Below are positions 37,654 through 47,032 of a DNA stretch of 64,000 bases, piece after piece; within the stretch, counting starts at the first letter, position 1; the number at the start of each line of letters is the position of its first letter. This DNA is from Bacteroidales bacterium. Lineage in GTDB: Bacteria; Bacteroidota; Bacteroidia; Bacteroidales; VadinHA17. Under the pieces are notes generated by a model that saw only the letters and a list, made by a program, of their open reading frames with translations, ran no database searches and was not told the origin of the DNA. The DNA lies in NCBI GenBank assembly GCA_011620595.1, contig WOYX01000003.1, positions 1-64,000 on the forward strand, given 5' to 3'. Made by a program: the position numbers and the translations under genes.

Positions 37654-39768
37654 TCAGCCTTCTTTCATTTTTCGCCTCAGAAGTTGCGCATTAACGGCGA
37701 CAATCACCGTGCTTATGCTCATAAATATGGCCCCTATTGCAGGACTGATAATTATGCCTGCGCTGAACAGGACTCCGGCAGCCAATGGTATGGCCACCAC
37801 GTTATATCCTGTTGCCCAGATAAAGTTCTGTATCATCTTCGTATAGGTGGCTTTGCCGAAAACAACCAGCGAAGCAATGTCCTGAGGGTTACTGTTAACC
37901 AGGATAATATCCGCTGTCTCTGCCGCTATGTCTGTTCCTGATCCTATTGCAATTCCAACATCTGCTGCTGCCAGCGCCGGGGCATCATTGACGCCGTCGC
38001 CGGTCATGGCTACAAATTCACCCTTCTTTTGTAACTCCTTCACCATTTTCAGTTTACCGTCCGGCAGGATGCCTGCATACCATCCATCCAAACCAAGTTC
38101 ATCGCTCACGCTTCTGGCCACTTTCTCATTGTCGCCGGTCATCATAAAAAGTTTTAGTCCATGCTTTTTCAGCATTTTCACTGCTTCATATGATTCTTTA
38201 CGGATTTCATCCGACATCGCTATAAAACCTGCCAGTTTATCATCAACCATAACGAAGACAACCGTTTCAGCTTCATTGGTGACTGCTTCGGAGGGGATAT
38301 CAATATTCTTTTCTGCCAGAAACCCCGGGCTGACGACCTTTACTTTTTTATCATCAACATCTGCTTCGATGCCTTTTCCGGTGATGGCATTAAAATTCTC
38401 AGCTTCCGGAATTTCAATTTTTTCGTCTTTTATCTTTTGCATTATGCCCATGGCCAGGGGATGTTCCGATTTTCCCTCGAGTGCCCCGGCGAGGCGTAAT
38501 ATCTGAGTGTTTTTGAATGATTCAACAAATGAACCGTACCGTGTAACTCCAAAATTTCCCCTGGTCAGAGTGCCTGTTTTATCAAAGATCATTACCGAAA
38601 CTTTCCGTGAATTTTCAAACGCGGTACGGTTGCGGATGAGTAGTCCGTGCTGCGCTGCCACCGAAGTGGAAATAGCCGCCACCAGTGGCACTGCCAGGCC
38701 CAGTGCATGAGGGCAGGTGATGACCATGACCGTTGCCATTCGCTCCAGGGCAAAAACAAAAGGTTTACCCACCAGTAACCATGCAGCAAGTGTCCCGAAT
38801 CCGACTGAGAGGGCAATGACAGTGAGCCAGAAAGCAATGCGGTCAGCCAGGTTCTGGGTTTTTGATTTCTTGTCCTGTGCATCGCGCACCATGTTGATTA
38901 CCTTGCTTAGATAAGCATCTTCTCCCACCTGCATGACGCTGACTGTCAGTGAGCCGTTACCGTTGAGAGACCCTCCTGTCACTCTGTCGTCTTTGCCTTT
39001 CGCTACTGGTTTTGACTCCCCGGTGATCATTGACTCATTAACGTTGCTTTCTCCCTCGACCACCACACCGTCGACAGGTATTTTCTCACCGGGACGTACC
39101 AAGACCAGATCATCTTTTTTCAGCTGATCAACCTTTACATCTTCGGTACCACCACTCTTAACCAGGTGGGCTTCGTCGGGCATCATCTCTACCAGCATCT
39201 GAAGTGATCTGGAGGCTCCCAGTATGGACTTCATTTCGATCCAGTGCCCGAGCAGCATTATATCTATCAGTGTGGCCAGCTCCCAGAAAAAGGTGCTTCC
39301 CTTTACTCCGAAAGTGGTGGCTGAACTGTACCCCCATGCCACGGTGATGGCCACAGCTATCAGCGTCATCATCCCCGGCTGTTTTTTCTTTATCTCATCA
39401 GCCAGTCCGGTCAGGAAAGGCCATCCTCCGTAGAAAAAGACTACCGTTGATAGGGCAAAGAGTATATATTTGTCAGCATCACCCAGAAGAGTGAACCGGA
39501 AACCCAGCAGATTCTGGATCATTGGAGAGAGGATCAATATGGGAAGAGTGAAAATCAGGGAAAGCCAGAAGCGTCTCCTGAAATCCTTTATCATCATAGC
39601 ATGATGGCCGTTATGGTCTTTTGATCCATTACTATGGACATCATGAGAAGTGCTTTTAAGTTTACCGTGATTGTGTCCGGCAGGGTGTTCATGCCCTTCA
39701 GCACGCTCATGTCCGGGTCTGTGATCATGCATGCCGGCATGTTCATGGTTATTATTCACCTTGTCCAT
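37654..39768 (-). CDS. copB: CopB-type heavy-metal (copper/silver) P1B-ATPase with His-rich N-terminus
   Basis: ORF track starts at 39798; ATG at 39768 gives [28 protein letters not shown] (CPH), [31 protein letters not shown]. Confidence 0.93.
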   Translation of the reverse strand: MDKVNNNHEHAGMHDHRPGHERAEGHEHPAGHNHGKLKSTSHDVHSNGSKDHNGHHAMMIKDFRRRFWLSLIFTLPILILSPMIQNLLGFRFTLLGDADKYILFALSTVVFFYGGWPFLTGLADEIKKKQPGMMTLIAVAITVAWGYSSATTFGVKGSTFFWELATLIDIMLLGHWIEMKSILGASRSLQMLVEMMPDEAHLVKSGGTEDVKVDQLKKDDLVLVRPGEKIPVDGVVVEGESNVNESMITGESKPVAKGKDDRVTGGSLNGNGSLTVSVMQVGEDAYLSKVINMVRDAQDKKSKTQNLADRIAFWLTVIALSVGFGTLAAWLLVGKPFVFALERMATVMVITCPHALGLAVPLVAAISTSVAAQHGLLIRNRTAFENSRKVSVMIFDKTGTLTRGNFGVTRYGSFVESFKNTQILRLAGALEGKSEHPLAMGIMQKIKDEKIEIPEAENFNAITGKGIEADVDDKKVKVVSPGFLAEKNIDIPSEAVTNEAETVVFVMVDDKLAGFIAMSDEIRKESYEAVKMLKKHGLKLFMMTGDNEKVARSVSDELGLDGWYAGILPDGKLKMVKELQKKGEFVAMTGDGVNDAPALAAADVGIAIGSGTDIAAETADIILVNSNPQDIASLVVFGKATYTKMIQNFIWATGYNVVAIPLAAGVLFSAGIIISPAIGAIFMSISTVIVAVNAQLLRRKMKEG

Positions 39769-39871
39769 AGTGATGTCATTCTGTTCCGGGCAGGACAAAA
39801 CAAAATCCTCTCCGGAGTATTTTGAACTTTATTACACTCTGAATCAGAAATAAGACAAGTGCAAGCAAAGG

Positions 39872-40123
39872 CTATTGCAAGTCACTCTTGCGTTTGTCAA
39901 ATTCATCCTTGTCAATCTCGCCTTTTGCATACCGCTCCTTCAGAATGTCAAGGGCAGATTTGCTTTCGGGCGGCTTAAGGCTGCGGTTCTGGCTTGTAAT
40001 CCTGACTACAATCCAGACTATTGCCACAATAAGAAGGAAACTGATTATCCAGCCCCATCCCATTCCCCATGCAGGCCATCCTGGTCCGTCCATCATAATA
40101 AACCTCCGATCATTATTAGACAA
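39872..40123 (-). CDS. SHOCT domain membrane protein
   Basis: 83-aa ORF: one TM segment, ALDILKERYAKGEIDKDEFDKRKSDL. Confidence 0.9.
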   Translation of the reverse strand: MSNNDRRFIMMDGPGWPAWGMGWGWIISFLLIVAIVWIVVRITSQNRSLKPPESKSALDILKERYAKGEIDKDEFDKRKSDLQ

Positions 40124-40360
40124 TTATTAAATCTTCTTCCTTTCGATGGAAGATATTTTGCACGCCTTTTTAATAACAACAAGTGAAAAGTGATATTGTT
40201 AGACGCTCGAAGCCACAAGTTACATAATTTTCAGGTATTTTGGCAGTCAGAATCTTATGTCCCACGTCAGGCTCCCTGGACTTTGGAGTCGAAGCGGAAG
40301 CTGCCTGCCAAATGACATATCCCGCAGAAATATGATTATTTTGTTCTTTTTTTTCGTATT

Positions 40361-42580
40361 TTGTTTGATCGGCCACTGAAAACGAAAATCATCATGACAG
40401 AAAATGAGAAACTTGACAGGATAGCCATCAGCGTCCGTTCACACCGCCTGTTGCGCGTACTGCTCCGCGAGAACCCCATGCTCGAGACCATCATGAGGGA
40501 GTCGAAGAACGAGATCGAAGCACAGATAGGGGTCAAAAACTGGATACATTCGGAATACAGCAGCCGCAAGGATGCCTTCCGGTTCCAGACTGACAAGGTC
40601 ACCAGGCGCGAAAACTTTGAGAAGCTCTCCTGGAATGACTATGCCATAATAAGGATACTGGACTACATTGATCATGCCGGTATAGAGTATCCTGACCCCA
40701 ACCTGCGAGGCGAGATTGCCGTGAGCAACCCCATCAGGTTCATATGGCTTGCCGTGATCAAGGGCACAGGTGGCGCCAAGCCTGAGTTCTTTATTGACAT
40801 GATACAGCTCTTCAGGCAGCTGAGGGGCGAGAGCAACCAGGTGATCCCCGACAGGGATACAGTTGAAAAATGGATGGAGATGTACCCGTCGGGAGTCGAT
40901 CCGCGCATCGTGGAGCTGCGCAAGGAGAACAGGGATAGGATCATCAACCTGCTGATAGACAAGATCGATGCAGGCCAGATCAAAGATGAGAAATATTCAT
41001 TTCCTGAAGGCATTTCCCGCGATGAGAAGCTGAAGCTGATGAATGAGTGGTGGAACAACTACAAGTTCCATCTCCATTTTGCAGTGCGGTCGCCGGACCT
41101 TCTCAATGAGATGCTGGGTCACTCGCTTGACCCTGACACCATGAAGATACTCTATGATGCCGAGAAGGCAGGGATACCTTTCTTCGTGAACCCCTATTAC
41201 CTCTCGCTGCTGCATGTGCGTGTTCCCTATTTCGCCATCGGCGCCGACCTGGCCATCAGGCATTACATCGTCTACAGCCGCCAGCTGGTTGATGAGTTCG
41301 GGCATATCGTCGCATGGGAGAAGGAGGATAAGGTGGTGCCGGGTGAGCCCAATGCTGCAGGGTGGCTCCTTCCTTCGCACAATAACATCCACAGGCGGTA
41401 CCCGGAGGTGGCCATACTCATCCCTGACACCATGGGGAGGGCATGTGGCGGGCTATGCTCCCCCTGTCAGCGCATGTACGATTTCCAGAGCGGTCACCTC
41501 AACTTCGACCTTGATAAGCTCAAGCCCACGGAGAGCTGGTGGGAGAAACAGAAGAAGCTGCTGCAATATTTTGAGGATGACACTCAGCTGAGGGATATCC
41601 TCATCACCGGCGGCGATGCCCTGATGAGCTCCGACAGGAGCCTGAAGGTGCTGCTTGATGCGGTCTACGAGATGGCGAGCAACAAGCGTGAGAAGAACAG
41701 GCAGAGGCCTGACGGTGAAAAGTATGCCGAGATACAGAGGGTAAGACTCGGGACGAGGATGCTGACCTACCTGCCACAGCGGATAACACCCGAGCTGGTT
41801 CAGATACTGGGTGATTTCAAAAAGAAGGGCAGGGAGATAGGCATTTCGCAGTTTCTCATACAGACCCACGTGGAGTCGCCCATGGAGGTCACCCCGGAGT
41901 CGAGCAGGGCAGCGCACCTGCTCACCGGTGCCGGATGGCTCATCACCAACCAGCTGGTATTCACCACGGCTGCATCACGCAGGGGCCATACCGCCAAGCT
42001 GAGGAAGGTGATGAATGATGTTGGCATACTGCCTTACTATACCTTCACGGTCAAGGGTTACATGGAGAACAACTTCAATTTCGCACCCAATGCCAGGGTA
42101 GTACAGGAGCAGCTTGAGGAGAAGATCATCGGCAGGATCGACAGTGAACATTACGAGACTGTGAGGCAGTTTGCAGACAATGCGGAGAACATAGTTGAGA
42201 ATATTGATGCCCTGCGCCGCTCTGCCGACCTTCCCTTCCTGGGTACCGACCGTAACGTGCTTAACCTGCCGGGCGTGGGCAAGAGTCTCACATTCAGGGT
42301 AGTGGGCATCACCAGGTATGGCAGGAGGATACTGCAGTTCGACCATGACATCACACGGACGCACAGTCCTATCATCAACAAGATGGGTAAGATGATCATA
42401 ATCGAGTCGAAATCAATATACGAATACCTCCGGCAGCTCGAGGAGCTGGGTGAGGATACGGCGCAGTACGAGGGACTCTTCGGCTACAGCATCGGCCAGA
42501 CCGAGCCGCGTGTGCCGATCTATGAATATCCGGAGTATAGCTTCACCGTGACGAAGGAGATGAGCAACCTGGAGGTTTAG
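40361..42580 (+). CDS. KamA-family (lysine 2,3-aminomutase-like) radical SAM protein
   Basis: 739-aa ORF: GRACGGLCSPCQRMYDF (CxxxCxxC), DILITGGDALMSSDRSLKVLLDAV, RVRLGTRMLTYLPQRIT. Confidence 0.88.
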   Translation: MFDRPLKTKIIMTENEKLDRIAISVRSHRLLRVLLRENPMLETIMRESKNEIEAQIGVKNWIHSEYSSRKDAFRFQTDKVTRRENFEKLSWNDYAIIRILDYIDHAGIEYPDPNLRGEIAVSNPIRFIWLAVIKGTGGAKPEFFIDMIQLFRQLRGESNQVIPDRDTVEKWMEMYPSGVDPRIVELRKENRDRIINLLIDKIDAGQIKDEKYSFPEGISRDEKLKLMNEWWNNYKFHLHFAVRSPDLLNEMLGHSLDPDTMKILYDAEKAGIPFFVNPYYLSLLHVRVPYFAIGADLAIRHYIVYSRQLVDEFGHIVAWEKEDKVVPGEPNAAGWLLPSHNNIHRRYPEVAILIPDTMGRACGGLCSPCQRMYDFQSGHLNFDLDKLKPTESWWEKQKKLLQYFEDDTQLRDILITGGDALMSSDRSLKVLLDAVYEMASNKREKNRQRPDGEKYAEIQRVRLGTRMLTYLPQRITPELVQILGDFKKKGREIGISQFLIQTHVESPMEVTPESSRAAHLLTGAGWLITNQLVFTTAASRRGHTAKLRKVMNDVGILPYYTFTVKGYMENNFNFAPNARVVQEQLEEKIIGRIDSEHYETVRQFADNAENIVENIDALRRSADLPFLGTDRNVLNLPGVGKSLTFRVVGITRYGRRILQFDHDITRTHSPIINKMGKMIIIESKSIYEYLRQLEELGEDTAQYEGLFGYSIGQTEPRVPIYEYPEYSFTVTKEMSNLEV

Positions 42581-42770
42581 GTTGCGTTAGACATGCACCG
42601 GGGCCACGGACGGTACTCCGCTGGCTTACGCTTCTGATTACGCTTGAGTTAACGATCAGAAAGCGGTTATTTGCTGCTGGATTTTATGCCGTCTTCCTTG
42701 CAGAGGGTCTTGAGGAGGCGCTTTGCCGACATGATTGAAGTTGGCAGTCCGCCGCCCGGCTCTACCACTT

Positions 42771-42875
42771 TACCCTTTAACCTTTACCCTTTACCCTTTA
42801 CCCTTTAACCTTTACCCTTTACCCTTTACCCTTTAACCTTTACCCTTTAACCTTTACCCTTTAACCTTTACCCTT
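42771..42875. repeat. Perfect heptanucleotide tandem array, TACCCTT/TAACCTT, 15 units
   Basis: 15 contiguous 7-mers: 10 TACCCTT and 5 TAACCTT, no other variants. Confidence 0.97.
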
Positions 42876-42886
42876 CGCCTAAGGTA

Positions 42887-44089
42887 CTATCCCCGTCTGA
42901 ACTTCCTTGTGCCCGATCTAGGGCGTGAGGGACGGTGAGCGGAGGTGTCTGCGTGGCTGCCGGCAATGAAGTCGGGCAGGGGTGCCCTGAAGACCTGGTA
43001 TCCTATCAGTTTTTCAATGCGCTGCAGTTTGTACATCTCGGCATTTGTGACGAGGGTGATAGCCACGCCTGTGGTCTCTGCCCGGGCGGTGCGGCCCACG
43101 CGGTGAACGTAATCCTCCGCGTCTGACGGCACGTCGTAGTTAACCACCAGGTTGATATCCTTGATGTCTATGCCGCGGCTCAGGACGTCGGTAGCCACCA
43201 GCACGCGGGTGCGCCGCGAGCGGAACCGCAGCAGCGTCTCCTCACGCTGTTTCTGTTCGAGGTCGGACGATATGCCCTCAACGACAAAGTCGCGCGATCT
43301 CAGTCCGCGTACAATCTCGTGCACCTTCTTCTTGGTTGAGCTGAATATGAGTATGCTGTGGTATTCGGGCTTGTCGGCTATCAGGCTGTTCAGCAGCGGC
43401 AGCTTCTGGTTCTCCTCCAGCAGATAGACGGCCTGCAGCACTCCTTCAGCCGGCTTCGACATCTCCAGGGCTATCTCGACCGGGTTTTTCATGATCTGCT
43501 TTGAGAGCAACCGTATCCGGGGAGGCATTGTGGCGCTGAACATGAGTGTCTGACGCTTTTTCGGAACGTATGAGATGATTCGTATTATATCGTCATAAAA
43601 GCCGATGTCAAGCATGCGGTCTGCCTCATCGAGCACCAGTACCTCTATCTCGTTGAACTTTACATAACCCAGGTTGAGGTGTGATATCAGCCTGCCGGGG
43701 GTGGCCACGATGATGTCGGCCCCCTTTGAGAGCGCCTCCCGCTCCTGGTCCCAGGCACTGCCCTCGCCGCCACCGTAGACGGCCAGGGAGGTGATGTTCA
43801 GTGTATAGGCGAGACCCTGTACCTGCTGGTCTATCTGCAGGGCCAGCTCACGGGTCGGGACAAGTATCAGGGTATGGGTATGGGAGGGACGTTTGTACGC
43901 AATCTCATTCATCACCGGCAGGAGGTATGCGGCGGTCTTGCCCGTGCCTGTCTGGGCGCAGGCTATCAGGTCGTTGCCCTCCATGATTACAGGTATGGCC
44001 TTCTCCTGTATGGGGGTGGTCTCCCTGAAACCCATGTAATCAATGGCATCAAGTATGTCGGGATCTAGGTCGAGCTCGTCGAAAGTCAT
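42887..44089 (-). CDS. DEAD/DEAH-box RNA helicase
   Basis: 400-aa ORF: Q motif, ACAQTGTGKTAAY, PTRELALQ, VLDEADRMLD, FSATMP, HRVGRTARA. Confidence 0.96.
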   Translation of the reverse strand: MTFDELDLDPDILDAIDYMGFRETTPIQEKAIPVIMEGNDLIACAQTGTGKTAAYLLPVMNEIAYKRPSHTHTLILVPTRELALQIDQQVQGLAYTLNITSLAVYGGGEGSAWDQEREALSKGADIIVATPGRLISHLNLGYVKFNEIEVLVLDEADRMLDIGFYDDIIRIISYVPKKRQTLMFSATMPPRIRLLSKQIMKNPVEIALEMSKPAEGVLQAVYLLEENQKLPLLNSLIADKPEYHSILIFSSTKKKVHEIVRGLRSRDFVVEGISSDLEQKQREETLLRFRSRRTRVLVATDVLSRGIDIKDINLVVNYDVPSDAEDYVHRVGRTARAETTGVAITLVTNAEMYKLQRIEKLIGYQVFRAPLPDFIAGSHADTSAHRPSRPRSGTRKFRRG

Positions 44090-44135
44090 TTTTCAGAAAA
44101 TATTGGTGTAATGCCAGCGGCCCGACAAAAGTAAT

Positions 44136-44173
44136 AAAAAAAGGAGCGCAGAGTTTAATTTCACTGCGCTCCT
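44136..44173 (-). terminator. Rho-independent terminator for the 44207-45706 gene
   Basis: aggagcgcag/ctgcgctcct perfect 10-bp stem, followed on the minus strand by a T run. Confidence 0.88.
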
Positions 44174-44206
44174 GGGGATATATGGTGCTCCGTGAGCTAT
44201 GTGCCT

Positions 44207-45706
44207 TTATCTGCGCCTGGCAGGTGCGGTTGTCTCTGAGCTGCTGCTGCTTCTCGCGGGTGTGCTGCTGACGCTGCTGCTGCTCTTTTCGACAGGTGCG
44301 CTGTAGCTGCTCCTGGTGTCGCTGCTGGTTCTTGCCGGAGCGCTGCTGACGCTGCTTGAGGTGTTCCTTGCGGGTGTGCTGCTGACGCTGCTTGAGGTGT
44401 TCCTTGCGGGTGCGCTGCTGACGTTGCTCGAGGTGTTCCTTGCGGGTGCGCTGCTGACGCTGCTTGAGGTGTTCCTTGCGGGTGCGCTTATGACGCTGCT
44501 TGAGGTGTTCCTTGCGGGTGCACTGCTGATGCTGCTCGAGCTGCTCCTCGAAGGGGCTGTAGAAGCTTCCCTGCGGGTGACCTCTGCCCTGTCAGGTGCA
44601 GAGGGTCTGGTCGCTGTCGTGCTCTTTACTTCAGCCAGATCCCTCCGGTCTGTAGCTGCAGCCTGACCGGTGACGCTCTCGCGGCTTCTGCTGACTGCCT
44701 CGCGGCTTCTGCTGACTGCATCCGGATTCCTGCGGTCACTGCTGACGGCTTCGGGATTCCTGCGGTCGCTGCTGACAGTCGACTGCGTCTGAACCCTGGC
44801 TGACTGATCAGCGGCGCTCCTTCTGCTGTCTCCGGAGGTAACTGCACTGCGACTGTCGCGGCTGGCGGATACCTTCCTGTAGAGTTCCTCACCATCTCTC
44901 CTGGATTCAGGCCGGGTATAAGTCTGCTTGTAGTGACCCTCTGTTTTCCTCCGTTCAACATTATGTGAATAGTAGCGCACGCGCGGGTAGTAGAAGTCGT
45001 TGTAATAGTGATGCACTGGGTGGTTCCAGTGATGGTACCAGGTGTAGTAGTGGGGGTACCAGTTGTAATGGTATCCGTAGTAGTGGTGCCAGTACCAGGG
45101 GCTCCAGGGCTCCCAGTAGGCAGGCCAGTATCCCCAGTACCATCCTGAGTGCCAGGCCACGTAGTTGGGCCTGAACATCCAGTCGAGCACCGGCCACGAG
45201 AGATCGTAGTAGTATACGTTGTCGACGTAGATCACATCGTCATAGTAGAGAGGATCACCGTTGTATCCGGGATTGGGTCTGTTGCCCTTCGGTTCTATCA
45301 CGTAGTTGCGGCCATAGAGCAGCTCGTCGCCGATAAGCTGTATGCGTACCTTGTTCTTGTTCTTGCGCTCGACGATAAAGACAGCCACATCCTGGAAGTC
45401 GTTCCTTCCAAGTACCGCCCTTAATACTATGGTGTGTATCTTTCCGTCCACATAGTCGGTGACCGTTATGTAGTCGATGAAATTATCCCCGTTGAGGTCA
45501 AGGTTGTTGATCCGGGAGTCCCTGTCATTGAGGTTCCTTTCGAACTCCTCAAGGGTCTTCGACTCCTGGAAGAGATTCATCACGGCGAAGAGGTTCATGT
45601 TGTCACCCGGGAGACCCAGGTACTCCTCAGGCCAGTCCTGTCCACGGACTATCGTCCCTGCTGCTACCAGGACTGCGAGGATCGATGTGATAATTAACTT
45701 TTTCAT
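44207..45706 (-). CDS. Secreted protein with Trp/Tyr/His-rich core and Ser-rich 12-aa-repeat tail
   Basis: 499-aa ORF: signal peptide; NNLDLNGDNFIDYITVTDY; WHSGWYWGYWPAYWEPWSPWYWHHYYGYHYNWYPHYYTWYHHWNHP; repeats of APARNTSSSVSS. Confidence 0.85.
   Translation of the reverse strand: MKKLIITSILAVLVAAGTIVRGQDWPEEYLGLPGDNMNLFAVMNLFQESKTLEEFERNLNDRDSRINNLDLNGDNFIDYITVTDYVDGKIHTIVLRAVLGRNDFQDVAVFIVERKNKNKVRIQLIGDELLYGRNYVIEPKGNRPNPGYNGDPLYYDDVIYVDNVYYYDLSWPVLDWMFRPNYVAWHSGWYWGYWPAYWEPWSPWYWHHYYGYHYNWYPHYYTWYHHWNHPVHHYYNDFYYPRVRYYSHNVERRKTEGHYKQTYTRPESRRDGEELYRKVSASRDSRSAVTSGDSRRSAADQSARVQTQSTVSSDRRNPEAVSSDRRNPDAVSRSREAVSRSRESVTGQAAATDRRDLAEVKSTTATRPSAPDRAEVTRREASTAPSRSSSSSISSAPARNTSSSVISAPARNTSSSVSSAPARNTSSNVSSAPARNTSSSVSSTPARNTSSSVSSAPARTSSDTRSSYSAPVEKSSSSVSSTPARSSSSSETTAPARRR
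44340..44519. repeat. Five 36-bp tandem repeats inside the 44207-45706 gene
   Basis: gcgctgctgacgctgcttgaggtgttccttgcgggt x5 with few substitutions. Confidence 0.93.
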
Positions 45707-45936
45707 CTCTTTAATTTTATCTGAAGAATTGGCTCTTCACAGTTAACAAAGCAAAGGGCGTGCCAAACTGCCTTATGTGCCCATAAGTTGGTTATTTGAG
45801 CATGTTTTTGATAAGATGTATGATATATTTTGATTCAGGGTTTGAAATTGCACTGGTCAGGGTCCAGGGAGCAAGGTACAGAGTGTTGCCGGGCATGCTT
45901 GTTTTTCGTATCTTGCAGAGGTTAAAATATTGAGAT

Positions 45937-46644
45937 ATGAAAGCAAGAGCTATAATATTGGTTATGATCATCCTGGTGGCAGCAAACCAGGCAGAAGGGC
46001 AGAAGAGGGAAAAACTGATGACGGTCACAGGTACCGTTACCGATACCGAGATGTATCCGGTGGCCGGTGCCCTGATAGTGATTGATCTTCAGGACTCGGG
46101 TACCAAAACACGTAAAAACGGAACCTATAAAATAAAGGTCAGACCAGATGTCAGGAGTGTAGGGGTCTATACATCCAACATGGGGTCGGCAGTGACAGTG
46201 TTTGAGGGTCAGCAGAAAATCGATTTTGTACTTGACGGCACGGAAGCAATGGTGAATTTCGCTCCGGTGGTTCGTGAAGGCGATACGAAGGTCGACATTG
46301 GATACGGCACGGCTAAGAAAAAGGACGTCAACACTGATGTTGGTTATATAGACGGCCAGACTGTTGACAACGCATCCTACTCGAACATATATGATATGAT
46401 CCAGGGCAAGGTGCCGGGAGTGGATGTTGTTGGCAATACAATCACAATCAGAGGAATAGGATCACTTAATCTCAGTTCCGATCCCCTATTTGTCGTTGAT
46501 GGCGTTGTCGTTAGCTCAATAGATAACATCAGCCCCCGCGAAGTCAAGTCGATATCAGTGCTCAAAGGCTCCAGTGCTGCCATCTACGGAACCAGGGGTG
46601 CCAACGGCGTCATCCTCATTACCCTGATAGGATCCGGGAGGTAG
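45937..46644 (+). CDS. Stand-alone CarboxypepD_reg-like plus TonB-receptor plug protein, no beta-barrel
   Basis: 235-aa ORF: VTGTVTDTEMYPVAGALIVID; YDMIQGKVPGVDVVGNTITIRGIGSLNLSSDPLFVVDGVVV...ISVLKGSSAAIYGTRGANGVILITL then stop. Confidence 0.85.
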   Translation: MKARAIILVMIILVAANQAEGQKREKLMTVTGTVTDTEMYPVAGALIVIDLQDSGTKTRKNGTYKIKVRPDVRSVGVYTSNMGSAVTVFEGQQKIDFVLDGTEAMVNFAPVVREGDTKVDIGYGTAKKKDVNTDVGYIDGQTVDNASYSNIYDMIQGKVPGVDVVGNTITIRGIGSLNLSSDPLFVVDGVVVSSIDNISPREVKSISVLKGSSAAIYGTRGANGVILITLIGSGR

Positions 46645-46670
46645 ACAGGCCTCACACCTTAACCGGTCTG

Positions 46671-46925
46671 ATGATCGCTGCAAGCCGGAGTGAGATGAAT
46701 GACAATCTCTCGAAACCGTTTGCTCCGGACACAAAGTGCTGTACCTTCAATCCCCGGATTCCCAATTATATGACCGGGGTCATACTCTCCGACACCGACC
46801 CCGCCCTGGAGGAGGGCATGAGAAGGATCAGAGCAAGGATCGGGTCGGGTGAGGGCATTTTCCCCAACGGGGTATATCCGACACGCCGCTACCGAGCCAG
46901 AGAAGCAAGTATTACTAAACTATAA
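46671..46925 (+). pseudogene. Possible N-terminal fragment of a CCTF-PNY motif hypothetical protein
   Basis: 84-aa ORF; KCCTFNPRIPNYMTGVILSDTDPALEEGMRRIRARIGSGEGIFPNGV resembles the start of a larger conserved hypothetical protein. Confidence 0.4.
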
Positions 46926-46967
46926 AGAGAAAGCGCAGGGTGTTATTCACTGCGCTTTCTCTTTATA
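46921..46967. terminator. Bidirectional terminator hairpin
   Basis: Perfect 18-bp inverted repeat tataaagagaaagcgcag/ctgcgctttctctttata with 11-nt loop, between convergent ORFs. Confidence 0.85.
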
Positions 46968-47032
46968 ATCTGTGCTCTGCCTGCTGCCTGGCCCCGGTGC
47001 TCCGGAGCAGAGGCGGCCTGAGCTCCTTGCCT

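Noticed and set aside
42771-42875. CRISPR array or true telomere
   Set aside because: 7-bp units without spacers exclude CRISPR; the array is internal, flanked by genes on both sides, and differs from known telomere repeats such as TTAGGG or TTTAGGG.
44316-44666. Plus-strand 116-aa Leu-rich repeat ORF (LLTLLEVFLAG repeats)
   Set aside because: Exact antisense of the Ser-rich repeat tail of the 44207-45706 gene; open only because the repeat unit is a multiple of 3 with no reverse stop.
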